A DNA stretch of 64,000 bases from Phyllostachys edulis (lineage: Eukaryota; Streptophyta; Magnoliopsida; Poales; Poaceae), in assembly GCA_036346405.1 (NCBI GenBank), contig CM070553.1:69839686-69903685 (forward strand), in the 5' to 3' direction. Position 1 is the stretch's first letter. Each line of letters opens with the position of its first letter. The notes beneath the pieces were generated by a model. It was not told the DNA's origin. It worked only from the letters and a program-made list of their open reading frames with translations, and did not search any database. Shown here piece after piece: positions 9,401-21,420 of this stretch. The position numbers were made by a program, and so were the translations under genes.

Positions 9401-10503
9401 TTGCTCATTTCTTCCTTCCCTGCCTCCTCTGCTCGGTTCTTCCTTGCGCAAGACCCTCCCCAGGAGCTCTTTGAGGCGGTGTTAAGCCTCTTGGTTTCCT
9501 TTTGGCTGAGTTGGTTTGAGTTCCTTTTTGGTTCTTTTGTTGTTCTCTGGCTTAGTGTGGTTTTGCTTATTTGGTTCTCTTGCGAACGTGTAGATCACGA
9601 GTTCGAGGAGATCTTGGACCCGGCTCTTCTTTGCAGAAGGCTCTCCTTTGCTTGACCAAGGCAAGCCACAGACCTCCTTTTGATCATCTTGAACCAAGCT
9701 TTGCAATTTTATTTCGGTTTAAATTATCATGCATGGCTATGTTTATAAGAAAATGGTTTGGGCTATAGTTACTTACCTACTTGCTGTTATGCCTCCTTTA
9801 TACCTTGTCTCCATCATGTTGTCATGATTCACCTTGTGAGCCTTAGGGTGGATAATTTAGTTGGCGTTCTCTGTTATTTGCCAACATGGGGGCCGTAGGT
9901 CTTATATAGCCTCGCTTAGAAAATGTGGTTTGAGCGTATCATGCTTCATCTCCAATAATCTTGACTAATAAGTTATGAAATGTGTGGTTGGTGCCATTGT
10001 TGAGCAGCTATGGCGGGATGCCTAAGTCGTGTGTCGGTGTGGTGTGAGACCACTTGGTTAAAATTTGTGTGCCAGACTGGGTGGTCTTTTGGCATGGGCT
10101 AATACAATTGTTTTGCTAAGGCAAGAAGGCGGGGAGTGAGTAGTGGGTCTTTGCACACCTTTGGTTTGTGGAAGTCTTGCCTTAGCACAATTAAGGACTT
10201 CACTTTGTATCTATCGGCTCGGGCCAATTAGTGCAACCACAAGATCATTTTATGGGAATGGTGCAGGCGAATAATTAGCAATGAGATGGCTTGGGGCTGT
10301 TTTGGTTGGCGTGTGATTCGTTGGCGCAAGAGGGGCACCCCATAACCCCGTGGATTTCTAGACCCTTTGGAGGGATTATAAACCTTAGCGGGCAGCCCTA
10401 GTCGGTTCAAAGCTTTGTAAAGGCCTTGCCGCGCTCTCTAGATCTGCTCACCTTAGGAAGTGAGCAAGGGTGACCGGAACCCATCCGCTAGAGAGATCGT
10501 GGA

Positions 10504-10577
10504 TTGTGGGTAAAGTTGTACACCTCTGCGAGTAAAAGATCTAATCGAATAGCCAAGTCCTTGGTCATGGACATGCT
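10504..10577 (+). promoter_or_regulatory. Conserved LTR block M1, B1 5' LTR
   Basis: TTGTGGGTAAAGTTGTACACC, CTAATCGAATAG (one change from the palindrome CTATTCGAATAG) and GGTCATGGACATGCTCG occur in the same order as in families A and C. Confidence 0.75.
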
Positions 10578-10993
10578 CGATGAAATGGTGCAAGGGGTAG
10601 ATGTTTCAAAAGCTTGTGCCATTGGACACTTCCGCGAGATGCTTTGGCTTTGCCTCGAAGAGACCTTGGCCGCTCGGAGGGGTCAAGGTTAGCTCGGGTA
10701 GTGGTCCAGGTTGGTTCGGACCTCTGGAATGGGTGTTCAGGTGGGTTTTGGGTGAGGACACAGCCACGGTGTGATCGGACCTCCCCAATTTTTGGTTGTG
10801 GCCGTGAGTTGGTGCTCACACCACCTTTTATTAAAACATCAAAAGTATTATGTATTATGGTTTTACCTTGTCAGCCTTTCAATCTATTATTGCTATTATT
10901 GTCAAATTTGGCTTTGCGCAAACTAACCATACAGCTCTCCATTGGTAAGTCCTTGCATGAATATTATTGCATCTTTGCTCTGTGTGACTTCTT

Positions 10994-11012
10994 GAGTACA
11001 TTCCAAGTACTC
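10994..11012 (+). promoter_or_regulatory. Conserved GAGTAC...GTACTC hairpin, B1 5' LTR
   Basis: GAGTAC-ATTCCAA-GTACTC. Downstream, TCAAAGCAG (to 11038) resembles a splice acceptor and is followed by an acidic frame reading DYEDDQVRG (minor difference in B2). The same arrangement is at 29865-29883, 34858-34876 and, reversed, 25228-25246. Confidence 0.65.
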
Positions 11013-11478
11013 ATGGCTTAAGCCCCGTGTCAAAGCAGATTATGAGGATGACCAAGTGCGAGGCGGTCTGAGACCTCTTGAGGAGGAATTCTTGACGACT
11101 AAGATGCCTAGGGCGTCCTCCACCCGACGACTGTGGTGCTTGTTGGATGGCTTCTGCGTGTTTTGGTGTTTGAGCCCTAGAGCTCCTTGTCACCAGTTGT
11201 AAGTCCTCGTTGGTTTTGTAAGCCCTCGTTGGCGAGACCTCTTGTTAACAAGCTTGACCATAAGGTCCTATTATATAAAGTTTAATTTATGCCTTCATCT
11301 TTGTTTGACCTCGTGGTTGTGGTATTGGCTTGTGTTCTTGTGCGAGCTAGCTCGATTGTCCCGGGACTAGCTCGGATGCAGGGCGGGACCACCAGGGAGG
11401 TCCTCACGGACTTAGCCTAGGAGGTCTGCGGACCTCTCTTGGTGATGTGCTGGAGGTGCTCTGAGCGGTGGTGGCCAC

Positions 11479-11564
11479 GACCTCCGGGAGGTCCTCAAGA
11501 CCTCTGGGAGGTCGATGGCGAGACCAAGACCTCCAGAGGTCCGCAAGACCTCTGGGAGGTCTGG
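11479..11564 (+). repeat. GACCTCYGGGAGGTC palindromes near the end of the B1 5' LTR
   Basis: At least three short palindromes made of a GACCTC heptamer facing its complement (GACCTCCGGGAGGTC, GACCTCTGGGAGGTC) recur within 90 bp. They are also present at 30349-30445, 24676-24765 (reverse) and 35345-35440. They would fold into stems in RNA. Confidence 0.7.
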
Positions 11565-11683
11565 CAGAACCTCCTCGGTAAAGCTCCATGCGGTGGTACC
11601 ACATCCTTCCGTGGTGACTTGGCAACAAAAAAAAATGGTCCTCCGGACCTCTTGCGGTACATCACGGGGTGGGTCGTCACAGT

Positions 11684-11695
11684 TGGTATCGAGCC
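11684..11695 (+). promoter_or_regulatory. Primer-binding site of B1
   Basis: TGGTATCGAGCC begins 2 bp after the LTR. It differs from the initiator tRNA-Met PBS TGGTATCAGAGCC by loss of one A inside CAG. A2 has the full version. The loss is at a CAG trinucleotide and may be a base-calling error. Confidence 0.8.
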
Positions 11696-12188
11696 TAGGT
11701 GGGTGTGGGGCGTGGCCATAGGCGTAAAAGTCGATTTAGTTTTTATCCAAAAGTTATTTTCTAAAGCAAGTCCACTTAAAATTTGTTTAGTGGTTCTTTC
11801 CTTGTCTTTGGTTCTATCTTGCCCTTATCACCTTAAAATCTTTTCTTGTCTGTTCTACTCTCATCTTAACTCCTCCTTAGTTCCCTTATCTTATCTCTCG
11901 CTTTGGAACCTTGATTTTGAATCTAACTTGACTTCCTTGCCTTTATAACTTCAATAGGGCCATTGTAGAAAGGTTAGGATTAGTGGTCCTATTCTCGAGT
12001 CTCGCTTAGCTTGGGTCTTGAAGACCTCTGTTTTGAAGCTTCTGTTGCCTCTTTTGGCCTCCTGGCCTTTTGGTTCTCTCTTGGGTTAACCAAGTCACCC
12101 CTAATAACTGCCCTATCTTTATTTCTCTGTATCCTCTTACCCTTTATGCTTTCCTTCTTACCTATTAAACCTTTAGAGTTTTGTCCAG
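11696..12188 (+). other. Untranslated leader of B1 between PBS and gag
   Basis: T-rich leader sequence with no recognised domain or repeat. A short open frame at 12011-12223 shows no family features. Confidence 0.5.
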
Positions 12189-13400
12189 ATGGTGCAGACT
12201 CGGCAGTCCACAAGTCGGGGTGAGCCCCGAGCATTGTCTCCACCCCCACCTCCTCCATGGCGACAGAATGCCGGGTTTTAGGCGGTTTATGGCGGCCAAG
12301 CTCGATGATGAGCTCTATGATGCGAGAATATGAACCAGATTATGGCTCAACAAAGCCGGACCACCAATGCTTTACTTGCCATGATGAGTCGAGAATAGTC
12401 GAGTGCGGCGCCCACCACCTCCACCCCCAAATTCACCCTCAATCAAAGTGTCGAGTTCATGAAGACACGCCCGATTACATTTTCGAGCTCTCCAGCCTTT
12501 AGATCTGAGATGATTGGCTGAGATCAACAGAGAAGAAGTTGGATATTGCTCATTGTGAAGACAGGGAGAAGGTTTTGTTTGCCTCACATCAACTGGAAGG
12601 ACTGCGGATGAGTGGTGGGACACATTTTGTGCCTCACATCTTGACCCCAGAGGATCTCTTGGGCGAGTTCTCTGCAGACTTTTCGCCACTCCCATGTCAC
12701 GATGGGAAGGTAGAGATGAAAAAGGAAGAATTTAGAGAGCTCAAGCAAGGCGGCATGTCGATGAAGTGAGTATCTCACTAAGTTCACTCAATTGTCGCGT
12801 TATGCTCGCGAAGATGTGGCTACGGATGATGCTTGGCGGCGAAGCGTTTTAAGCGAGGCCTCCATCCCACTTAAAAGTTCAAGTTGTGGGCAACGATTAT
12901 CCCGATTTCCAAGATATGGTGAACAAGGCAATGCTCATTGAGGAATCCCAAGAGAACTCTCTGAGTCCTACAAGAGAAAGGTGCCACCCTCGGTGCTCGG
13001 CAAAGACCTCCCAGCGCCACAAAGCTTTTGTGCAAGACCAACCAAGCGCCAAGGACCTCCTGGACCTTCGGGACCTCTGCCAAGACCTCCCGCCACTGTC
13101 CTCGCCAACAAGCATCACTAGCAGCACCAAGACAACCCCAACGACCTCCACAGCAGCTGGGATCACCTGCTTCAAGTGTCACCAAGTGGGGCATTTTGCT
13201 AATCAATGCCCACTAAAGACAGAGCCAACCACCAAGACCTCTACTTTAGGACCTCCCTCGGCCAAGACCCCTCAGGCCGCAGGACCTCCTCAAGCCAGAA
13301 CCTCCCAAACTTTTGGAAGGGGCCGTGTGAACCATGTGGCAGTGGAAGAAGCACAGACCTCCTCAGACGTGGTACTAGGTATGTTCCTAGTAAATTCAGT
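12189..13400 (+). pseudogene. gag of B1 (capsid and CCHC zinc knuckle), frame-disrupted
   Basis: The ATG at 12189 opens a typical gypsy gag start (MVQTRQSTSRGEPRALSP) that stops at 12279. Later frames carry DIAHCEDREKVLFASHQLEG (12540-12600), a retrotransposon gag signature, and a CCHC zinc knuckle CFKCHQVGHFANQC at 13168-13209. Known role: forms the virus-like particle and packages RNA. At least four frame changes are needed to read the domain through, so it is called non-functional as written, although several breaks are in CAG/CTG/GACCTCC contexts. The proline/threonine-rich stretch around the knuckle contains GACCTCC words like the LTR. Confidence 0.85.
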
Positions 13401-13720
13401 GCTGCAGCTGCAGTTTTATTTGACTCTGGAGCTTCCCATTCGTTTATTTCTCGGAGTTTTGCTGCAAAGCACCAGTTTGAGTTGTTGCTCTTAAGTCTAC
13501 CTTGTTGGTTCAATCCCGGCTCCAGAACTAAGCACGAACCAGGGTTGTCCACAAGTGAAAATGGTCATAGAAGGAGTAGAATTTCTAGCCAACCTTATCC
13601 TTTTGGACACGGGTCCCTAGATGTGATTTTGGGCATGGGTGGCTTGCTAACCACCATGCCATGTTGGATTGTAGTGGCAAATGTATCTCTTTGACCAGCC
13701 CTAGTGGTGCCCTTTGTGAA
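13401..13720 (+). pseudogene. Aspartic protease domain of B1
   Basis: LFDSGASHSFISRSF (Asp at 13422-13424) gives the DSG active-site motif of the retropepsin family. A second hallmark, DVILGM at ~13620-13637, is followed by GGL instead of the usual DWL. It cleaves the gag-pol polyprotein in active elements. It lies between the gag zinc knuckle and RT, as expected for Ty3/gypsy. The frame changes between the two motifs. Confidence 0.8.
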
Positions 13721-13789
13721 GTTTTCGCCACCTCGGAGAAACTCCAAGGAGCCCTATCTTGTAGTGCTCAAGTTCAAGTTTTGGAGGAT

Positions 13790-14984
13790 GTCCTGTTGTT
13801 AAAGAATTTATGGATGTGTTCCTGATGAGCTCCCTGGGAATGCCCCAGACAGAGACCTTGAATTTGTCATAAACCTTGTCCTGGGGACCTCCCCATCTCC
13901 AAAAGGCCCTCTGATTGCATGTTGATGATCATGTGGAGTTGAAGCGGTTGGAAGACTTGCGAGCAAGGGTTTTATTAGACCTAGCTCCTCACCTTGGGGA
14001 GCCCCAAAGATTTTGTGCCTAAAAGGATGGCACTCAAAGGATGTGTGTGGACTACAGAGCTCTCAATGATGTCACCATCAAGAACAAGTATCCTTTGCCA
14101 AGAATTGATGATTTATTTGATCAATTGAAGGGGTCATGTGTTTCCAAGATAGATTTGAGAACAGGATATCACCAACTTAAGATTGGCAAGGAAGACATCC
14201 TAAGACAGCTTTTTCAACTAGGTATGGGTTATTTGAATTCCTTTGTTATGTCTTTTGGGCTGACCAATGCCCTGCCTATTTCATGAATTTGATGAACCGA
14301 GTGTTCATGGAGTACCTAGACAAGTTTGTCATTGTCTTTATTGACGACATTCTAGTGTACTCCAAGAGTGAAGAGGAGCATACAAGCCATCTCTTTTCGG
14401 TTTTGGAAAAGCTGAGAGCTCATCAGCTCTTTGCCAAATTTAGTAAGTGTGAGTTTTGGCTAAAAGAAGTGGTCTTTTTGGGGCATGTTTTGTCAAAAGA
14501 AGGAGTGTCTGTCAACCCTAGTAAGGTTCAAGATGTGCTCAATTGGGAACCCCCTAGGACCGTGCCTCAAGTTCGAAGTTTTCTTGGCATGGCCGGTTAT
14601 TACAGAAGGTTTATTGAAGGCTTCTCCCGGATTGCAAAACCTCTCACTCAGCTATTAAAGAAAGAAAAGAAGTTCCTTTGGACTCAGATTGTGAACAGAG
14701 CTTCCAAGAGCTCAAGAGAAAGTTGACCTCTGCCCAGATTTTGGTTCTTCGGATGTCGGGAAAGATTTGAAGTTTATTGTGATGCGTCAAAGCAAGGACT
14801 TGGCTGTGTTCTAATGCACGAGACGAGAAAAGTGGTAGCTTACGCTTCAAGACAGTTGAAGCCTCATGAAGCAAACTACCCTACTCATGACCTAGAGTTG
14901 GCTGCTGTGGTTCATGCCTTAAAAATTTGGCGCCATTACCTCATTGGTAATAGGTGTGAAATTTACTTGACCACAAAAGCCTAA
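13790..14984 (+). pseudogene. Reverse transcriptase and RNase H of B1
   Basis: RT segments: MCVDYRALNDVTIKNKYPLP (14041-14100), a fragment up to 14286, then from 14283 the catalytic FIDDILVYSK (FIDDIL at 14337-14354), AKFSKCEFW and FLGMAGYYRRFI. RNase H from 14766 reads FEVYCDASKQGLGCVL, VVAYASRQLKPHE, NYPTHDLELAAVVHALKIWRHYL and stops at 14982-14984. Together they copy element RNA to DNA and remove the RNA strand. Frames shift near 14280, 14700 and 14760. Residues of the catalytic centres are visible but not in one frame. Confidence 0.9.
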
Positions 14985-15132
14985 AGTACATCTTTACACA
15001 AGCGGATTTGAATTTGAGGCGAGAGAAGGTGGCTTGAGTTTATTAAGGACTACAATGTGAAATTCACTACCACCTGTGCAAGGCCAATGTGGTGGCGAGA
15101 TGCTTTGAGCGAGAAAAGTTTATGTCAATACT

Positions 15133-16162
15133 TTGATGGTTAAGGAGAGCCAACTTGCCTTGTATGAAGAATTCTTGAAGCTTAGACTTGAGTTAGTGGA
15201 AGAAGGGTTTTTGGCAACTCTTGAAGTGCAACCTACCTTGCAAAAACAGATCAAGGCAGCCCAAGATGGAGATGCTAGCATCCAAGAGATTAAGACCAAC
15301 ATAAGAGAAGGGAAGGCTGCAAGGTTTTCTATGGATGACCTAGGTGCGGTTTGGTTTGATAAGAGGCTCTGTGTGCCCAATAACACGGAGATCAAGGGTC
15401 TAATACTTAAAGAAGCCCATGAAGCTTTGTATTCTATACATCCAGGAGTTACAAAAATGTACCAAGATGTCAAGGAATTGTACTGGTGGCCGAAAATGAA
15501 GAAGGAGATAGCAGATTTTGTGGCCAAATGTGACACTTGCCAAAAGGTTAAAGCAGTGCACCAAAGACCTGGAGGACTTTTAGTGCCCTTACCCATACCA
15601 GTGGAAGTGGGAAGAGATCGGCATGGATTTTATTCTGGTTTACCTCGTACCCAAGCTGGTTTTGATTCTATTTGGGTCATAGTGGATAGATTAACAAAAA
15701 TGGCTCACTTTATTCTGTGAAGACTACTTATTCGGAGACAAGCTAGCGAAATCTACATGGCAAAAGTGGTGTGCCTTCATGGTGTTCCAAAGAAGATAGT
15801 CTCGACATGAGGATCTCAATTCACCTCCAAGTTTTGGCAAAAGCTACATGATGCCTTGGGCACCGACGTCAACTTTAGTCTGACATACCACCCTCAAGCA
15901 GATGGCCAAACCGAGAGAGTTAACCAAGTCCTTGAGGACATCTTTGAGAGCTTGCGCTCTAGAAAGACAATCTAGTTGGGACAAGATGTTACCATATGAA
16001 TTTTCCTATAATAACAGCTACCAAGCGAGTCTCCAAATGTCCCTTTTGAAGCTATTTATGGGAGAAAGTGTAGGACTCCTTGTCTTTGGGCGAGAATCGG
16101 GTGAAGGCCAAGTTCTTGGCAGGACTGCTGAAAGAAGCCGAGGATCAAGTGAGATCAATTAG
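15133..16162 (+). pseudogene. Integrase zinc-binding and catalytic core of B1
   Basis: The frame 15133-15720 carries the HHCC zinc-binding domain (EAHEALYSIHPG, then CDTCQKVKAVHQRPGG) and enters the core. A frame change near 15600 precedes the first catalytic Asp; the expected GMDF is encoded, but in another frame. The second-Asp region (~15800) reads TCGACATGA, losing the residue, and the Glu motif TERVNQVLED occurs near 15915-15945. Compared with B2 (6799-7328), B1 has extra frame breaks at CAG/CTG words. The product would join cDNA into host DNA. Confidence 0.88.
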
Positions 16163-16199
16163 GGAGAAGTTAAAGACGGCCCAAACTAGGCAAAAGAGC

Positions 16200-16531
16200 T
16201 ACGCAGATGTTAGGCGTTGAGACCTAACTTTTGTCCCAGAGACCGTGTCTACCTCAAAGTTTCACCTCTCAAAGGTATCAATGGTTCGAGTTAGTGGGAA
16301 GCTTGCTCCAAGATTTATTGGACCCTTTCGATCTGGCCGAAGGGTGAAGTAGCCTACCGCTTGGACATCCCTCCTCGGCTTCTTTGGAGTTCACAATGTG
16401 TTCCACGTGTCACGATTGAAGAAATGCTTGCGAATGCGGAGGACCAAATGCCTTTAGAAGTCAGGACCTCCAAGAAGACCTCACTTACAGAGAGCACCCC
16501 ATCAAGATTTTGGGCGTGTCGAGAGAGTTCT
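16200..16531 (+). pseudogene. Integrase C-terminal segment of B1, cut by solo A LTR
   Basis: Contains the HNVFHVSRLKKCL motif (16390-16430; compare GVHDVFHVSQLKKCL in A1) and the start of the linker to the chromodomain. It is interrupted at 16531/16532 by the reverse solo A LTR; the reading continues at 21964. The undisturbed B2 copy (30840-31000) shows the same order without insertion. Confidence 0.85.
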
Positions 16532-16965
16532 TGTGAGACCCGGCGTTTATTAGGCTCATAATACTTAGTCATCCAATTGACCCTAGTATTATCAACCAAA
16601 TAAACTTCGGTCTCGAGAGATGTATACTTCGAAATGCAAGTACACATACCTCACAACAAAAGAATGCATCAATTCCATACAACACATAGTACATAAGCAA
16701 CAAACCAGAAGTTAACATAATAATATGGAAAAGCTATTACAAAAGAGGGGCCCTTAGGCCAAATAGCAACAATTCTACAAAGATAACAGCGGAAGCAAAA
16801 GTGCCATAAAGATGGCTATAACACAAAGCCAATCAGTGTGCCTTAACCCCTAGGCATCTGACCGGACCGCCAAGCTAGTCGCTCTCCCAACCACCGCATA
16901 GCTCACAAAAGTAAAGCCCTTTGGGCTCTACCTCCTCTGCAACAAAGTTGTTAAGCAAAGCAAAT

Positions 16966-16992
16966 GAGTACAATAACTTGTTTATTGTACTG
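16966..16992 (-). promoter_or_regulatory. GAGTAC hairpin in solo A LTR
   Basis: Stem GAGTACAATAA with its near-complement TTTATTGTACT. The A2 version at 59694-59720 is a perfect 11-bp stem. The acceptor-like TTGTTGCAG of A1/A2 appears here, reversed, as the degraded CTCTGCAACAAAG at ~16936-16948. Confidence 0.6.
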
Positions 16993-17302
16993 CAAAAACG
17001 ACGTGTAAGATAACAGAACTATAATTTAGCTACATGCAAGCTTTATTTAAGTGGATGAGGCTTTGGACTCATTTTAGCATAAAGCAAGTTTCATTTGCAA
17101 TAACATAGTAGATTGAAAGCAATTTGACAAAGCATTTTTAAATGTTGAAATAACAACGCGATAATAACATAGTAACAACAACAAGATCAACCTAGAAGTG
17201 ACTAACCCAATAGTCACCACAACAATAGCATGAACTCCCCGTTCATACCAACCATGTCAAGTTTTAATTAAAGGTTGTAGTCTAGTCTTGAACGACCTTA
17301 CC

Positions 17303-17375
17303 AAGCATGTCCATAACCTAGGACGAGGCTATTCGAATAGTTTTATCCCTGCAGGGTGTACCACTGTACCCACAC
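17303..17375 (-). promoter_or_regulatory. Conserved LTR block M1 in solo A LTR
   Basis: AAGCATGTCCATAACC, CTATTCGAATAG, CCCTGCAGGGTGTACC and CCCACAC form the reverse complement of the A1 block at 5015-5087, almost unchanged. Confidence 0.75.
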
Positions 17376-20229
17376 GTCAGACCGCCTTTCCTTTACGCAC
17401 ACTTCCGAAGGTGTGCTGGCACGGCTAAGTCCTACGAGACCTTTCCAAAGGATGAATGCTAATTACGAGCTGCACAACCCACGGGGAGAAGGAGACATCA
17501 CACAACCTTCCCGGAAGCTAATGCTCCCCTCCCACACTATACATATACATTTGTTTTTGAAAACACACCAACCGAGCTCGCTCATAATTAACACCTCCTA
17601 GAGTACTTAGTCAAGAGGGGTTCCATATGCCCCTCGCGTGGTTAGTCTGCCAAAATCGCTTGGCTTAGTGACCCAAGTACTCGGTCCTTAGGGACCCAGG
17701 CATACCACCACATCCAAAAACCGCACCATCCATCCAATATGCCCAAGTCTAAATCAATCTTTTATTTTCAGTTTTTGATTTTTTTTTTGATTTTACAAAT
17801 TAATCAAAGCACAAGTGCTGGACATATAGGAGTAATAATCAGTTTTGAGTGATCAAGATCATCGACTAAGTCGATGATCGCCCATTTCTACCGAAAACTA
17901 AGCATGTCTAAGCAATTTAAATCGAAACTACTAAGTGATAGGAGCTCATCCAACGAGCTCCCACCACAGCAAATAACCTAGGCTCATGGTAGTAGAGGAT
18001 AAACAATTCCTACAGATTATGCAACTATAGGCTTGCTAGCGACCTTAACACAAAGTAGCATGCATACATAGAAGTAAAACAAAGTATTAAGCTTTAAAGT
18101 AATGGGACATGATGGGAAATGGTCAAACTGCTTGCCTTGTTGTTGCTGGCCAAGTTGTGGCAGAGGGTCGCTCTCGGGATCACCACAAATGTCGAAGCCT
18201 AACGGAAAAGCGAGAAAGAACCGATAAGAACGACGAAACACAACAAAGACAGCACAACAAAAGAACTCCAAATTCTCTGAATTTTCTACAGCAGCAAGAG
18301 GGTGATTTCTAGGAAATTTTGCAACAAGAACCAATGGATTTGGATTCTCAATGCAAAAGATATGAGCAAAACAATTCTGCTCAGCCTATTAATTAGAAAT
18401 ATGTTACTGTTCATCGCAAAATTTTCTAGAATAGAAGTGAAGCTGAAATTTTTACTGTAAAACCAGCACCTCATGAGATGAATAACACAATTGAGTTCAC
18501 CTCATTTGGAGCTATATTGCACTTTCTATAATCTTTCAAAAACAAGAACTTGAACAAAATTATAATGCACAAATCCTCATTTTCCTAACAGCAACATGCT
18601 CAAAACTAATTTTCACAGTGAGTTCACTAAGAGAGAAAACCAACAAAGTTGGTCTCACCCAAAAATAGTCTATAGAGCATTAGTTATGTATTTTACAAGT
18701 TAAGTATTGTTTTTGAGTGTATATTTAAAGGGAGTTTTAAAACCTGACGGCAATTGTGCTCTGGAGCTGAACTCAACTTACAATCATTTTTGGATTAAAG
18801 TCAAGTTCAATACAGAGCTAACACAATTTGAATGACCTCATTTGGAATTAAAATGAAAGAGATATGAAATTCTATACCTTATTTCAGTTTAACTAAGACC
18901 TCACTGGAATTTCTAAAACTCACAAGGGCATGGGAGGACGTGAGCCACAGATCTTAAATCCAACGGCTCAAGACCTCCCAGGAGAACATCACACACGCCA
19001 AGCGTGAAGGTCCAGAGGTCCTGGACCTCTTAGCAACTCACATGCGCGAGGTGAGGGGAGGTCGTGGCCGTAGATGGAAAATCAGCGGACCACAGCGATG
19101 GGGGAGGTCGGAGCGGACCAGATCTAAAGGGAGGTCCTCAGCGGTGAGATCTTCCAAAGGAAGATCTAAACTACCAAGATCTCCCGAGGAAGATCTACAT
19201 CGTCAAGACCTCACAGGGGAGGTCTGGGACGGTCCAGATGTTCAAGGGAGGTCCTCGATGGTTCGAGATCGTCCGAGGGAGGACCTTGACGGTCAAGATC
19301 TACCGGGGAGGTCATGAGCGGTGAGATAACCTCGGGAGGTCCTAAGCGGAGGTCTAACGTGATGCACCTCCGGGGAGGTCTGGGCGGCCTGATTAGCAAG
19401 GGAGGTCTTGGGCGCTCCAGATCTCCTCGGAGGAGGTGCGGGCGTCCCTGAGACCAGCGCCTTAACTTCAGCGCCGCACTAGGACATGAATAAATGCGGC
19501 GGGACCATGAGGAGGTCCGCGAGGAGGTTTTAAATCGCACATTAAAGGGTGGATTTAAGGTAGTTAAAACGCCCCATTGATTACAATGATTGGGCATTTA
19601 AAGCGGTGAATTTATGTCCTAAAACGACAATGACACGCTCGGGGCGTCAGACAAAATCCCGGCGTGAAGAAGTGATCTCGCCGGCGATGTAGAGCCCGCG
19701 GTGAGGTCAATAATACCGTTGGGTCCGCAATAACCATGCGCGCAATGGTCCTCCTCTCAACGGCGGCGGCCTTGAGCGCCGTCGAGCCGGAAAAGGTCAA
19801 AAGATGACCAAAGACGGCCAAACAACGCAAATGCAAAATGAAGCTCATGCGACATTCAGCGTGTGCCAGACATCTAAAGGACTAACGGGGGTGTACAGGA
19901 GGTCCTAAGGTCTTTGGGAGGTCGTGGAGGTGATGACCGGAGTTGGGGAAGACAATGAAGCTTGACTCACGGCACCGGCTCAAGCTCACTTTGTCCACCT
20001 CTGAAAAAATGCCCAAACAAAATAAGTTAGGGTTATTCCAGGAGGTTTGGGGAGCACAAAGTGAGCAAGGGTTGAAAGAGGAGCCACTGGAACTCTGAGC
20101 TCACGAGAAGCTCAAGGACTTCAACAATGGCAGCCACTAGAGAGGAGGTGAGTGAGTTAGGAGCTCGGCCAAACATCTGGTATGCCAGGGCTCCAAGTGT
20201 GCAAAGGAAGCCAGCGGGAGCTCAGTGGA

Positions 20230-20286
20230 CACTTATAGCCCAGTGAAGGTTATGAGCGGGGCTAAGCTCCATGGTGAGCTTAGCCC
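20230..20286 (-). promoter_or_regulatory. Inverted repeat and TATA-like core of solo A LTR
   Basis: GGGCTAAGCTC (20259-20269) and GAGCTTAGCCC (20276-20286) form the perfect 11-bp repeat. ACTTATAGCCC at 20231-20241 is the reversed TATA-like element. Confidence 0.55.
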
Positions 20287-20689
20287 ACGGGTTGGTCCAT
20301 GGGGTGGACATGACATAAAGTTGACAAGGGCGGTGTCTTGACTGAAAGCGGAAAAGTGACTGCATTAAATCTTGGTCGACAAAGAGTCATTAAAGGTGCA
20401 GAGGCTGGCGGCGCAACTCCACCGCTCGAAACGCATGCGCCCGGAGGAAGGAGAAGAACAGGGGAGGTCTTGGTGACCGTTGGATAAGACACAGGAGGTC
20501 CTAACCATCGGATCAATTTTTGAACCGTTATGTTTTAAGTGGTGGGAGGAGGTCCCAGCCACACGATCAAGATGGGGAGGTCGTGGCCCTCCGATTTCAT
20601 AATCAGCAGCGCACGTGAGGAAAAGGGACAGGGAGGTCCAAAGCGTTGGATCTCCATCCAGCAGTGCGGATCTCCGGTGAGGACTTAAC

Positions 20690-21420
20690 TGCACGCGATC
20701 AAAAGGACATGAGGGAGGTCATGGCCTTTGGATTTAAATCAAGGGCACACAATGACCGGGAGGTGCGATATGATGCATAGCAGTAAGGGAGGTCGGGACC
20801 GTTAGATTTAGATCTAAGGGTTCGATCAAAAGAGGTAGAGGTCTGAGCTTGCATAGCACAAGGGAGGTCATGGCCTTTAGATTTAGATCTAAGAGCTACG
20901 ATCTCACGTCTTGTTGGGGAGGTCTGGTGCGCATGAGACAAAAAGGAGGTCGTGGTAGTAGATTTTAATCTAACGGTGCACAACAAAAGATGGGGAGGTT
21001 GTGAGTGCTTGATAGCACGGGAGGTCGTGAGTGTTGGATTTGATCCAATGGCTCGACCTTGGTGAGTGGGAGGTTTGTTTAGTTTAGGTTGAGAGGAGGA
21101 GGTCGGGGCCATGGATCTTGGATCCAAGGGCTATGACCTCACGTGAAATGGGAGGACTGACCGAGTATGTTGAGGAGGAGGTCGTGGTGTTGGATTTGAT
21201 CCAGCGACTCGACCTCAACAAGGTGGGATGACCTCATTGCGATGGTTTAACAACTCGAGGAGGTCCTTGAGGTTTAACACGGGGAGGTCATGACCATGGA
21301 TCACGGATCAACGGCAATGACCTCATGAGGTGGGGAGGTCCTTGCGGTGTTAACATGAGGAGGTCGTGGCTGTTGGATGTAAATCCAGCAGTTGCGACGA
21401 TCAAGGTGGAGATGAGGTCT
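20690..21420 (-). repeat. Palindrome array of solo A LTR
   Basis: Reversed copies of the GAGGTC...GACCTCC palindromic units seen at 913-1870. Each keeps a TTTAGATTTAGATCTAA or GTTGGATTTGATCCAA centre. Confidence 0.75.

Larger units (their letters stand above)
7329..11681 (+). mobile_element. 5' LTR of B1 (~4.35 kb)
   Basis: Starts TGTAACGTCCG and ends GGGTCGTCACA, followed 2 bp later by the primer-binding site. It contains tandem GACCTCC/GAGATCTAGCC repeats (7957-8215), a ~88-bp repeat (8677-8960), a TATA box (9362-9375), module M1 (10504-10577), the GAGTAC hairpin (10994-11012) and GACCTCYGGGAGGTC palindromes near the end (11479-11564). The long open frames at 7472-7892 lie in repetitive pyrimidine-rich sequence with no recognisable protein family and are not called as genes. 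Confidence 0.92.
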
